NCBI RefSeq assembly: GCF_000024545.1
Contig: NC_013947.1
Span: forward strand, 5,022,001-5,086,000
Direction of reading: 5' to 3'
From: Stackebrandtia nassauensis DSM 44728
Lineage (GTDB): Bacteria > Actinomycetota > Actinomycetes > Mycobacteriales > Micromonosporaceae
DNA length: 64,000 nucleotides
Shown: one piece after another, positions 37,881-45,148 of the stretch
Layout of the letters: every line of letters begins with the position of its first letter
How positions within the stretch are numbered: position 1 is the first letter of the stretch
Translations under genes and position numbers: made by a program
The notes under the pieces: model-generated
Told to the model about the DNA's origin: nothing
Databases searched by the model: none
Seen by the model: the letters and a program-made list of their open reading frames with translations, nothing else

Positions 37881-38666
37881 TCAGTGCCGGATCCGGCGCC
37901 ACCGTACCGCCGTGCCGATCACGCCCAGGACCAGCAGTCCGGCGCACCACGCGATCGCCTGCCAGCCGTAGTCGCCCAGCGGCGTGCCCATGAGCAGGCT
38001 GCGCAGCGTCTCCCCGATCGGCGTGAACGGCTGGTACTCGGCGATGGGCCGCAACCATTCCGGCAGCGTGTGGATCGGCACGAACGTGCTGGACACGTAG
38101 GGCAGGAACAGGAAGAAGAACCCCGGAACCGCCGCTCCCTCAACGGATTTGGCGACCAGACCGTACATGGACGACAGCGTCGCCACCGCCAGGACGAAGA
38201 ATGCCATCACGCCCGCGACGGCCAGCCAGTCGGTCGCGCTGGCACGCGGGTCGAAGCCGATGAGCAGCGCGGTGACGATGACCATCGCCACCGACACGAG
38301 GTTGCGCAGCACGGCGGCGAGGACGTGCCCGACGACCACGGCGGCGGGCAGCACGTTCATCGTCCTGAACCGCGAGATGACGCCCTGCTTCATGTCGCTG
38401 GTGACGCTGGTGGCCGTCATCGACGCTCCATAGCCGACACACATCAGCAGCACGCCGGGGACGACATAGTCGACGTAGTCGAAGCCCTCGGATTCGATCG
38501 CGCCGCCGAACACCGTCGTCATGAGCAGCAGCACCATCACCGGCAGGAACGCCCCGATGAGGAGACTGTCGACATTGCGCACGGCGTGGCGCAGGCTGCG
38601 GCCGGTCATCACCGCCGCGTCGGCGAACGGTCGGTATCCGGTTCCGGGCAGGGTCGTGGTGCTCAT
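37881..38666 (-). CDS. ABC-2 type transporter permease (DrrB-like)
   Basis: A 261-residue membrane protein with six hydrophobic helices: 'SLLIGAFLPVMVLLLMTTVFGG', 'YVDYVVPGVLLMCVGYGASM', 'VVVGHVLAAVLRNLVSVAMVIVTALLI', 'WLAVAGVMAFFVLAVATLSSM', 'VPGFFFLFLPYVSSTFVP' and 'WQAIAWCAGLLVLGVIGTAV'. The 'RFRTMNVLPAAVV' coupling segment and the DrrB order fit drug or lipid exporters. Its ATG overlaps the ATPase stop by 4 bp. Together with that ATPase it forms a half-size ABC exporter, four subunits in total. The substrate is probably hydrophobic, and expression is likely under the divergent TetR. Confidence 0.91.
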   Translation of the reverse strand: MSTTTLPGTGYRPFADAAVMTGRSLRHAVRNVDSLLIGAFLPVMVLLLMTTVFGGAIESEGFDYVDYVVPGVLLMCVGYGASMTATSVTSDMKQGVISRFRTMNVLPAAVVVGHVLAAVLRNLVSVAMVIVTALLIGFDPRASATDWLAVAGVMAFFVLAVATLSSMYGLVAKSVEGAAVPGFFFLFLPYVSSTFVPIHTLPEWLRPIAEYQPFTPIGETLRSLLMGTPLGDYGWQAIAWCAGLLVLGVIGTAVRWRRIRH

Positions 38667-39592
38667 GCACTGGCTCCTTCGGACTGCCGGGCCGCGGCCT
38701 GGCCGGTGAGGGTGAAGAAGACGTCGTCGAGGCTCGGAGTGCGGATCTCTACGGCGGCAACCAAATCGGCGCCGTCGACGCCGAGCATCGCCTCCCGGAT
38801 CCCCGCGAAACTCCCGTCGGTGGGCAGGTTCAGCGACCGCCCGTCGGAGTATTCGATGTGGACGATCTCGGTGCCCACCCGCCGTTTCAGATCGGCGGGG
38901 CTGCCTTCGGCGACGATGCGCCCGCCGTCCAGCAGCGCCAGCCCGTCGGCGAGCTGGTCCGCCTCGTCCAGGTACTGGGTCGTCAACAGGATGGTGACCC
39001 CGTCGCGGGCCAGCTCGCGGACGAACTCCCACACCGCTGCCCGGCTGCGCGGGTCCAGCCCCGTGGTGGGTTCGTCCAGGAACAGCACCCGCGGCCGGAT
39101 CAGCATGCTGATCGCCAGGTCCAGCCGCCGCTTCATGCCCCCGGAATAGCCGCGCACCCGACGATCGGCGGCCTGGGCGAGGTCGAAGCCGTCCAGCATC
39201 GCGTCCACTCGCGACCGCAGCCGCGCCCGGGGCACCCGGTTCAGCCGGGCGAACATCGTCAGGTTCTCGCGACCGGTCAGCAGCTCGTCCACGGCGGCGA
39301 ACTGCCCGGTCACGGCGATCTCGCGCCGCACCCGGGCCGGTTCGGAGCGCACGTCGTGCCCCATCACCGTCGCGCTGCCGCCGTCGAACGGGATCAACGT
39401 GCTCAACACGTTGACGATCGTGGTCTTCCCCGCCCCGTTGGGGCCCAGCAGCGCGAACACCGATCCCGCCGGCACCGTCAGGTCCACCTCGTCGATCACC
39501 AGGTTCGCGCCATAACTCTTACGCAATCGCCGCAGCTCAACCGCGGCATCGCTCTCCATCAATGTGTATGCCATACGCTCAGCGTACGCCAT
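38663..39592 (-). CDS. ABC transporter ATP-binding protein (DrrA-like)
   Basis: A 309-residue ATPase: Walker A 'LGPNGAGKTTIVNVL', Q-loop region 'VTGQFAAVDELLTGRENL', signature 'YSGGMKRRLDLA', Walker B 'VLFLDEPTTGLDP' and switch His in 'LLTTQYLDEADQLA' (Gln in place of the common His). The C-terminal DUF4162 extension ('GTEIVHIEYSDGR') is typical of DrrA. ATG codons at 39592, 39574 and 39559 are all possible, and a palindromic operator (39564-39596) overlaps the first two, so the true start may be 39559 (MESDAAVELRR) or the mRNA may be leaderless. It is overlapped by the permease gene downstream. Confidence 0.92.
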   Translation of the reverse strand: MAYAERMAYTLMESDAAVELRRLRKSYGANLVIDEVDLTVPAGSVFALLGPNGAGKTTIVNVLSTLIPFDGGSATVMGHDVRSEPARVRREIAVTGQFAAVDELLTGRENLTMFARLNRVPRARLRSRVDAMLDGFDLAQAADRRVRGYSGGMKRRLDLAISMLIRPRVLFLDEPTTGLDPRSRAAVWEFVRELARDGVTILLTTQYLDEADQLADGLALLDGGRIVAEGSPADLKRRVGTEIVHIEYSDGRSLNLPTDGSFAGIREAMLGVDGADLVAAVEIRTPSLDDVFFTLTGQAAARQSEGASA

Positions 39593-39596
39593 ACAC
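39564..39596. promoter_or_regulatory. TetR operator overlapping the drrA-like start codons
   Basis: A 33-bp imperfect palindrome: outer arms GTGTATG (39564-39570) and CATACAC (39590-39596), inner arms TACGCT (39574-39579) and AGCGTA (39581-39586). It lies between the ABC transporter genes and the divergent TetR gene, and covers the first start codons of the transporter. Confidence 0.75.
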
Positions 39597-39648
39597 TAGA
39601 AATCGGCAACCGTAGACTGTTCGCAACCTGACGGCGGAGGCACACACA

Positions 39649-40407
39649 GTGGAACCAACACCCGCGGCGATCCGCGCGGCCCAACGCGGCACCACCAAAC
39701 GCACCCCCCGCGTCGAGCTGTCCCTGGACCGCATCGTCACCGCCGCCATCCACCTGGCCGACCGCGACGGCCTGCCCGGCATCTCGATGGCCAAGGTCGC
39801 CAAGGAACTCGGCTTCGCCACCATGTCCCTCTACCGCCATCTGGACTCCAAAGAGGAACTGCTCCTCCACGCCCAAGACTCAGCGATCGGCCCACCCCCG
39901 GCCAACATCGCCACCGCCCCCGACTGGCGCACCTGCCTCACCCGCTGGACCCGCGAACTGGTCACCGCCTACCGCCGCCACCCCTGGGCCGCCGAAATCC
40001 CCGTCACCGGCCCACCCCTCCTCCCCCGCAGCCTCGAATGGCTCAACGCGGGCCTCACCACCCTCCGCACCCTCCCCCTCCAACCCCTCGAAAAACTCTC
40101 CACAATGTCCCTCCTCGGCGGCTACGCCCGCACCGAAGTAACCCTGCGCGCCATCATCGACAAAGAAGCCGCCCTCGACCCCAACGCCCGCCCCGACCTC
40201 GAATACGAATCCCAACTCCGCACCCTCACGGCCCACCGCGACCTCCCCGCCCTCACCGAAATGCTCGCCACGGGTGACATCTTCACCCTCCCCAGCGACA
40301 CCCCCACCGACGACGGCGACGACTTCATGGTCGACTTCGGCCTCGAACGCATCCTCGACGGCATCCAAGCCCTGATAACGCGTCGCGAAGGCTCCCGGAG
40401 AAAATAA
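39649..40407 (+). CDS. TetR family repressor with TetR_C domain
   Basis: A 252-residue repressor. The HTH is 'LPGISMAKVAKELGFATMSLYRHLDSKEEL', and the TetR_C-type (tetracycline-repressor-like) ligand domain contains 'WAAEIPVTGPPLLPRSLEWLNAGL' and 'MVDFGLERILDGIQALI'. GTG 39649 follows a GGAGGCACA ribosome site, and TAGACT about 30 bp upstream may be the -10. Codon use in the second half is strikingly C-rich (ctcc, caccc), unlike most neighbours. It is divergent from the drug-exporter-like ABC genes and should repress them until the exported compound binds. Confidence 0.92.
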   Translation: MEPTPAAIRAAQRGTTKRTPRVELSLDRIVTAAIHLADRDGLPGISMAKVAKELGFATMSLYRHLDSKEELLLHAQDSAIGPPPANIATAPDWRTCLTRWTRELVTAYRRHPWAAEIPVTGPPLLPRSLEWLNAGLTTLRTLPLQPLEKLSTMSLLGGYARTEVTLRAIIDKEAALDPNARPDLEYESQLRTLTAHRDLPALTEMLATGDIFTLPSDTPTDDGDDFMVDFGLERILDGIQALITRREGSRRK

Positions 40408-40409
40408 GG

Positions 40410-40445
40410 CCCGCCCTGGCGGCACGGGGGAACGGCCAGGGCGGG
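40410..40445 (+). terminator. Hairpin terminator after TetR gene
   Basis: CCCGCCCTGGC (40410-40420) pairs with GCCAGGGCGGG (40435-40445), an 11-bp perfect stem with a 14-nt loop, immediately after the stop at 40407. Confidence 0.75.
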
Positions 40446-40554
40446 GGCGCGCGGATCGCGTCACTGTAAACACTCCGCGCGTGTGGCTCGGGGTTCTGCA
40501 CGGGGAACGAACGCCGAGCCGGGTGCTCACCGCGGCCCGGGAAGACGGCGGCGA

Positions 40555-40574
40555 GGTTGCACCATGGTGTAACC
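40555..40574. promoter_or_regulatory. Near-perfect 20-bp palindrome, candidate operator
   Basis: GGTTGCACCATGGTGTAACC has one mismatched pair (g/t at positions 5 and 16). It lies about 185 bp upstream of the oxidoreductase start, without an adjacent regulator gene, so the binding protein is unknown. Confidence 0.5.
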
Positions 40575-40757
40575 GCGATAGTAGCTCGGGTTTGAGAAAA
40601 CTGTCAATGCTCGAATACGCATTGTTCTTGCGGCGCCGACGATCGGGGAACTCGGCGCCTACTTTGTGCCCTACCACCTGGTTATGGGCCCCGAATACGG
40701 TTTGTCGGACCCGGCGCCGTCCCTGACGCGGCCCGGCAGATGATGAGGAATCGCGTT

Positions 40758-41732
40758 ATGAAGGCGATCATGCAGGACCGCTACGGGACGGTCGACGTAC
40801 TTCAGTTGCGGGACATCGACAAGCCGGTTCCCGGCGACGATGAGGTGCTGATTCGGGTGCGGGCCGCCGGGGTCGATCCCGGGGTGTGGCACTTCATGAC
40901 GGGGTTGCCGCTGTTCGCGCGGCTGTTCCTGGGCCTGCGCAAGCCCCGGGCGGCCGTGCGGGGCCGCGACGTCGCCGGTGAGGTGGTGTCGGTGGGCGGC
41001 AACGTTTCCGAGTTCACGACCGGCGACAAGGTGTTCGGCACCTGCGGTGGGTCGTTCGCCGAGTTCGTCGCCGTCAAGCCGAATCGCTTGGCGCCCATAC
41101 CATCCGGCGTGTCGTTCGTTCAGGCCGCCGCGGTGCCGGTGTCGGGTTGCACGGCGCTGCTGGCGCTTCGCGACGCCGCCAAGATCGCCGAGGGCGAACG
41201 GTGTCTGATCATCGGCGCGGCCGGGGGTGTGGGCACCTACGCCGTGCAGTTGGCCAAGGCGTTCGGGGCCACGGTCACCGGCGTGTGCAGCACCTCGAAG
41301 GTCGGCCTGGTGACCTCGATCGGCGCCGACGCTGTCATCGACTACGTGAAGGAGGACTTCGCCGACCGGCCCGAACGCTACGACGTGATCATCGACCTGG
41401 CAGGGAACCGGCCGCTGCCGCGACTGCGTCAGGTGCTGACCGAGCGGGGCCGGCTGGTGCTCGCCGGCGGCGAGGACGGCGGCCGGGTGCTGGGCGGTAT
41501 GGAACGCAACCTCGGGGCCGCTTTGCTGTCGCCGTGGGTGAAGCAGCGACTGAACTGGTTCATATCCAAAGAGGACCCGAAGGACCTGCGTCGGCTGGCC
41601 GAACTGATCGAGGCCAAGGACATCATGCCGGTCATCGACCGGACCTATCCGCTTTCCGAAGCCGCCGAGGCCATCCGGCACCTCAAAGCCGGTAACGCCC
41701 GAGGCAAGCTCGTCATCGACATGGACGCCTGA
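40758..41732 (+). CDS. Zinc-independent medium-chain dehydrogenase (quinone-reductase-like)
   Basis: A 324-residue MDR-family oxidoreductase: GroES-like N-terminal domain ('EVLIRVRAAGVDPGVWHFMTG', 'RGRDVAGEVVSVGGNV') and a Rossmann domain with 'LIIGAAGGVGTYAVQLAKAFG' for NADPH. The cysteine/histidine ligands of the catalytic zinc are absent (the 'GVDPGVWH' position lacks Cys), so it reduces quinones, enones or similar rather than alcohols. ATG 40758 has GAGGAA at 40745-40750 and is preferred to the tandem ATGs at 40740. It is convergent with the leftward WxG-type operon. Confidence 0.91.
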   Translation: MKAIMQDRYGTVDVLQLRDIDKPVPGDDEVLIRVRAAGVDPGVWHFMTGLPLFARLFLGLRKPRAAVRGRDVAGEVVSVGGNVSEFTTGDKVFGTCGGSFAEFVAVKPNRLAPIPSGVSFVQAAAVPVSGCTALLALRDAAKIAEGERCLIIGAAGGVGTYAVQLAKAFGATVTGVCSTSKVGLVTSIGADAVIDYVKEDFADRPERYDVIIDLAGNRPLPRLRQVLTERGRLVLAGGEDGGRVLGGMERNLGAALLSPWVKQRLNWFISKEDPKDLRRLAELIEAKDIMPVIDRTYPLSEAAEAIRHLKAGNARGKLVIDMDA

Positions 41733-41737
41733 CCCCG

Positions 41738-42235
41738 TCATTCCGGGCGCTGTCGGCGCAGGATGAACAGCTTCCGCTGGTACTCGGCGGTGGCGGCATG
41801 GACGGCGGAGAGGGTTTCGTCGACGAACCGTCCTACCGACAGCGAACGGATGATGTTGTCCGCCAACGCGAATCGCCAATCGGTCAGCCCGCGCGTCCAC
41901 ACCCGGACCCAGTCCTGGCCGGACGACGCCTGCGCCGTCAGTTCGCGGGCCTCGGCCGCCAACCGGGTGCGAGGGCCGTCGCGTCCGGGGTGGCCGCCCA
42001 GGCCGTGACGTTCCCGGAAGTCCCGCCGGGCCTCGCGGTAGGCGCCGAAGGCCGTCGTCACCACCGTGCTCAGTTGCGATTCCAGTTCGCAGGCGGTGTA
42101 GTCGGTGTAGGTGCGCGGCAGCAGCCGCAACCGCAGCGTCTGTCCTTTCACCACGGTCGCGGTGATGACGCCGTCCGGGGACACCGCTTCGGCGACCAGC
42201 GACTCCAGGGTTCGGTACCACTCGCGCCGGGACAT
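41738..42235 (-). CDS. Conserved-looking hypothetical protein, last gene of the WxG-type operon
   Basis: A 165-residue cytosolic protein: 'EWYRTLESLVAEAVSPDGVITATVVKGQTLRLRLLPRTYTDYTACELESQLSTVVTTAFGAYREARRDF'. The N-terminal beta-hairpin followed by a long helix recalls YbaB/EbfC-like proteins often encoded in type VII secretion-type clusters, but similarity is weak. A mid-protein 'GLGGHPGRDGPRTRL' loop breaks the helix. It starts 9 bp after the preceding stop. The function is unknown. Confidence 0.72.
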   Translation of the reverse strand: MSRREWYRTLESLVAEAVSPDGVITATVVKGQTLRLRLLPRTYTDYTACELESQLSTVVTTAFGAYREARRDFRERHGLGGHPGRDGPRTRLAAEARELTAQASSGQDWVRVWTRGLTDWRFALADNIIRSLSVGRFVDETLSAVHAATAEYQRKLFILRRQRPE

Positions 42236-42244
42236 GGCGATCGG

Positions 42245-43297
42245 CTAGCCGGGTCGCAGGTCGGAGTAGATCTCGCCGTCGGCCGTCAGGTCGGTCAACG
42301 GTTGAGCGACGACGAAGCAGTTCGCCATGACCCGGGCCTCTGGGGACCGTTCCGACTCCTCACGTACGAGGTCGTTCTGTTCCTTCAGGTGATCCGCGAT
42401 CCGACGCGAGTCCTCTTTGTACTGTCGGTGCATGTCACCGATCGCCGAGGCCATCTTCGCCAGCACGTGGGCGGGCATCGCCGTGTTGGAGGCAAGGTTG
42501 TTGCCGCCGTCCTGGGGCTCGTAGAAGTGGTCGGCCGCGCTGATGGCGGTTCCCGTCAGTGTCAACGCGACCGCCGCTCCGGCCGGAGTCCCCAGACCCA
42601 GCAGCGTCACTCCCGCTCCGGCCGCCCACAGCGCGTGGCCGAAGTCGATGCCGTCGTCGGTGATCCCCTGGCCCGAGTAGCCGGTTTCGTCGAGCGCGTC
42701 GATGGTGTTGTCGATGATGCTGGTGAGCGTCTTTCGCTTGGCATGGTTGATGTCGCGGATGGCGTAGGTGGCCGACGCGAGGACTCCCAGGATCTTGCCG
42801 AGGTTGCCGGTGACGATCTTGAGGTCGGCGGCGTACACGGCCAGCCGGTCCTTGAAGTCGCCGGACCATTCGTCCAACGCGGAGTCGATGTTGGTGAAGG
42901 GTTCCGAGGCCGCCGGGTCGCTGAGGGAGAACGACTCGGAGTGGTCCGCGTCGATGGACGTGTAGCTGGGGAAGCCCAATGTGGTCAGTATCGCCTCGAT
43001 GTCGTTGACCCGGTTGATGATGCGACTGGGCGAGGGCTTGGTGCGTTTCAGGATCCGGTCGGTGAGGCCGCGGTAGTACTCGCTAACTTCGGCGCGGGCG
43101 TCGGCTCCCGCGCCGCCGCCGGAGCCCCCCAGGCACTCGTCGGCGCCGCGGGCGTGCGACAGTGCGCATTGGATGCGGAACGCCTGTTCCTGTCCGTCCC
43201 CGCCCGCATCGGACGGGAAGAACGTGTGCTCCATCGCCAGGTCGTGGATCTCGTCGGCCTTGGCGGCCAGTTCCGAGGCGTCATAGGGCGCGGACAT
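42245..43297 (-). CDS. WxG/hairpin protein, probable type VII secretion substrate or associated membrane-inserting protein
   Basis: A 350-residue protein. Residues 1-135 are helical; a W-x-G motif lies at W144-S-G146 ('LDEWSGDFKDRL'). A long helix follows, then a hydrophobic hairpin (about 222-255, 'ALWAAGAGVTLLGLG' and 'AAVALTLTGTAISAA'), then a coiled-coil tail. A protein with the same order and spacing is encoded at 61495-63141, so this looks like a defined domain. Soluble N- and C-termini flank the hairpin and there is no signal peptide. The function is unknown; a role as an exported effector, or a scaffold for export, is inference. Confidence 0.78.
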   Translation of the reverse strand: MSAPYDASELAAKADEIHDLAMEHTFFPSDAGGDGQEQAFRIQCALSHARGADECLGGSGGGAGADARAEVSEYYRGLTDRILKRTKPSPSRIINRVNDIEAILTTLGFPSYTSIDADHSESFSLSDPAASEPFTNIDSALDEWSGDFKDRLAVYAADLKIVTGNLGKILGVLASATYAIRDINHAKRKTLTSIIDNTIDALDETGYSGQGITDDGIDFGHALWAAGAGVTLLGLGTPAGAAVALTLTGTAISAADHFYEPQDGGNNLASNTAMPAHVLAKMASAIGDMHRQYKEDSRRIADHLKEQNDLVREESERSPEARVMANCFVVAQPLTDLTADGEIYSDLRPG

Positions 43298-43329
43298 GCC
43301 TGTCTCCTTTCTCGTTCACGGGTGCTTGG

Positions 43330-43785
43330 TCACTCGGGCCGGTACACGACGTCGTCGAAGTCGTCGCCCAGGCTCAGATCGGTGAGCCTCGGATCGGGGA
43401 TCGTGACCGGGTCGGGGGCGCCGATACCCGCGTCCTGCTGTTCGAAGGCCGGGATCAGGTCGGCGGCGGTGGCGACACCGCTGGCGTTGGCGCGGTCGGT
43501 GTCGAGGAAGTCCCCGATCGCCTGGTTGACGGCGTCGCGGACGCTCCACAGCCGGTTCTCGTTGACCAGGAGGATGCGGCTTATGGTGTCGCGCAGGTAT
43601 TCCCAGGGGACGGCGGGTTCGTTGTCGTGCCCGACCTCGTCCTCGTGCTGAAAGGTCTCGTCTCCCAGGGCCAGCAGTTCGACGAGCTTGAGCCGCGCGT
43701 CGCCGAGCCGGGTCGCGATCGCGGGAACGTGTTCATCGGCGATCTTGCGCAGGTAGGCCAGATCGCCGCCGGTCACCTCATTCAT
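43330..43785 (-). CDS. Small helical protein, WxG/ESX-like substrate family
   Basis: A 151-residue protein, mostly two long helices ('GDLAYLRKIADEHVPAIATRLGDARLKLVELLA' and 'WEYLRDTISRILLVNENRLWSVRDAVNQAIGDFLDTDRANA'). The second ends in F-x-x-T-D, close to the Y-x-x-x-D/E export signal of type VII substrates, followed by a flexible tail of about 50 residues. It precedes the 350-residue WxG protein by 32 bp. It probably forms a helical hairpin partner; no enzymatic motif is present. Confidence 0.74.
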   Translation of the reverse strand: MNEVTGGDLAYLRKIADEHVPAIATRLGDARLKLVELLALGDETFQHEDEVGHDNEPAVPWEYLRDTISRILLVNENRLWSVRDAVNQAIGDFLDTDRANASGVATAADLIPAFEQQDAGIGAPDPVTIPDPRLTDLSLGDDFDDVVYRPE

Positions 43786-43792
43786 GGGCGCC

Positions 43793-43975
43793 TCACCGGT
43801 TCGCCCAGTGGTCGAAGCGGATCCGGGCCGCGCGGGCGCGCATGCCCCGGCGCAGCGCCACCGGACCGGGATCGTGCTCGGTCTCGGTGTCGCTCTTACG
43901 GCCGCCGATGACCGGTGGGACGGTGGGCCGGTCGCAGACCCACTCGTAGGTCTTCTCGTCGCTTGGGTGGTTCAT
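43793..43975 (-). CDS. Small basic protein, first gene of the WxG-type operon
   Basis: A 60-residue protein with no recognised family: 'MNHPSDEKTYEWVCDRPTVPPVIGGRKSDTE' then an Arg-rich end 'RRGMRARAARIRFDHW'. It is 7 bp upstream of the next gene in the operon, and an AAGGAGGACGAAGCG ribosome site precedes the ATG, which supports real expression. The function is unknown. Confidence 0.6.
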   Translation of the reverse strand: MNHPSDEKTYEWVCDRPTVPPVIGGRKSDTETEHDPGPVALRRGMRARAARIRFDHWANR

Positions 43976-44052
43976 CGCTTCGTCCTCCTTGTGAGTGAAG
44001 CGGTATCGCTTGTCTCACAACGAGTCTCACCCCGGACGGTTTCAAGGCGGTT

Positions 44053-44514
44053 TCAGTGGGGCTTCGCCGCGTCCATCTCGGTCTGGATGTCGATCTCGCC
44101 CGACAGGGTGCGGTGCACCGGGCAGCGGTCGGCGATCTGGAGCAGCCGGGTGCGCTGCTCCTCGTCCAGTGGGCCCTCCAGCCGGATCACCCGGGTTATC
44201 TGACTGACCATTCCGGCCTCGGTCTCGCAGTTGGCGCAGTCGGTGGCGTGGATGCGGTCGTGCCGCAGCGACACCGACACCTTCTCCAACGGCCACTTCT
44301 TGCGGTCGGCGTACATCTGCAGCGTCATGGAGGTGCACGAGCCCAACGCCGCCAGCAGCAGGTCGTACGGGGAGGCACCGGTGTCGGTGCCGGTGGGCTG
44401 CGGCTCGTCGGCGGTCAGTTCGTGGGCACCGGCGCGGATGCGCTGCACGAAGCTTCCCGGTCCGGTTCCGGTGACCGTCACCAGGCCCTCGTTCGGCTCG
44501 CCGCTGTTCGTCAT
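44053..44514 (-). CDS. OsmC/Ohr family peroxiredoxin-like protein
   Basis: A 153-residue OsmC-fold protein. The first redox Cys is in 'LLAALGSCTSMTLQMYADRK' and the second in 'LLQIADRCPVHRTLSG', the two positions used in organic hydroperoxide reduction. 'GASPYDLLLAALGSC' is the family signature. ATG 44514 is preferred to 44529 because the GGAGGG that would encode its first residues is the ribosome site. It is a cytosolic defence against organic peroxides. It is divergent from the DoxX-type gene, 169 bp away. Confidence 0.93.
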   Translation of the reverse strand: MTNSGEPNEGLVTVTGTGPGSFVQRIRAGAHELTADEPQPTGTDTGASPYDLLLAALGSCTSMTLQMYADRKKWPLEKVSVSLRHDRIHATDCANCETEAGMVSQITRVIRLEGPLDEEQRTRLLQIADRCPVHRTLSGEIDIQTEMDAAKPH

Positions 44515-44683
44515 CGTCGGTCCCTCCATTCACTGTGGTTGCCCAAACCGTGCCACAACTCGACCGATTCCAGCGCGTGAACCAGATCACGGCGAAGTTT
44601 TTCCGACGCCACCGATGAGTTCGGCGCGGACGCGTCGTCATAACCGGCGACAACGAAACACTGATGCCCGGAAAGGCCCTGTC

Positions 44684-45094
44684 ATGACCACCAACTCCTC
44701 CCCCGTCCCCGTTGCCCGCCCCGGTAAGGCCCTGAACATCACCCTCTGGGTCGTGCAGAGCCTGTTGGCCGTGTTCATGCTCGGCGCCGCCGCCGTACCG
44801 AAGCTGGTCGGTGAGGCCACGGCCGTGTCGATCTTCAACGACATGGGCCTCGGCGACTGGTTCCGTTACTTCGTCGGTGTCGTCGAGCTGGCCGGTGCCA
44901 TCGGACTGGTGATCCCCCGGTTGGCCTCGGCCGCCGGTATCGGACTGATGCTGCTGATGATCGGTGCCACCTTCACCAACCTGTTCTGGATCGACACCCC
45001 GCAGGCGGCCGTCACCACCGTGATCCTGGGCGCGATCTCCGGCTGGATCGCCTGGGGACGCCGCGCCCACCTGGCGACTCTGCTCAAGCGATGA
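44684..45094 (+). CDS. DoxX family membrane protein
   Basis: A 136-residue four-helix membrane protein: 'LNITLWVVQSLLAVFMLGAAAVPKLVG', 'WFRYFVGVVELAGAIGLVIPRL', 'AAGIGLMLLMIGATFTNLFWI' and 'AAVTTVILGAISGWIAWG'. The 'G-A-x-P-K-L' and 'V-E-L-A-G-A-I-G-L' motifs mark the DoxX/DoxD superfamily, found with redox-stress genes. Its exact function is not established. ATG 44684 is used; the frame is open far upstream as a shadow of osmC. Confidence 0.88.
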   Translation: MTTNSSPVPVARPGKALNITLWVVQSLLAVFMLGAAAVPKLVGEATAVSIFNDMGLGDWFRYFVGVVELAGAIGLVIPRLASAAGIGLMLLMIGATFTNLFWIDTPQAAVTTVILGAISGWIAWGRRAHLATLLKR

Positions 45095-45101
45095 CCACTG
45101 T

Positions 45102-45148
45102 CTCAGCGACCGAGGGCGGCGAGGAACTCCAGCCCCTCGGTCGCTGAG
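45102..45148. terminator. Bidirectional terminator hairpin inside hydrolase 3' end
   Basis: CTCAGCGACCGAGGG (45102-45116) pairs with CCCTCGGTCGCTGAG (45134-45148), a 15-bp perfect stem. It covers the last codons of the leftward hydrolase gene and ends the rightward DoxX-type gene. Confidence 0.75.

Larger units (their letters stand above)
40408..40757. other. Intergenic region upstream of the quinone-reductase-like gene
   Basis: These 350 bp contain the terminator above, a near-perfect 20-bp palindrome at 40555-40574 and moderately AT-rich sequence around 40575-40640 that may hold the promoter. A short open frame (40481-40726) has no ribosome site and odd composition; I do not regard it as a gene. 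Confidence 0.5.

Noticed and set aside
40481-40726. 81-codon gene between the TetR and oxidoreductase genes
   Set aside because: No ribosome site and a Pro/Arg/Ser-rich product; it overlaps a palindrome and the likely promoter.
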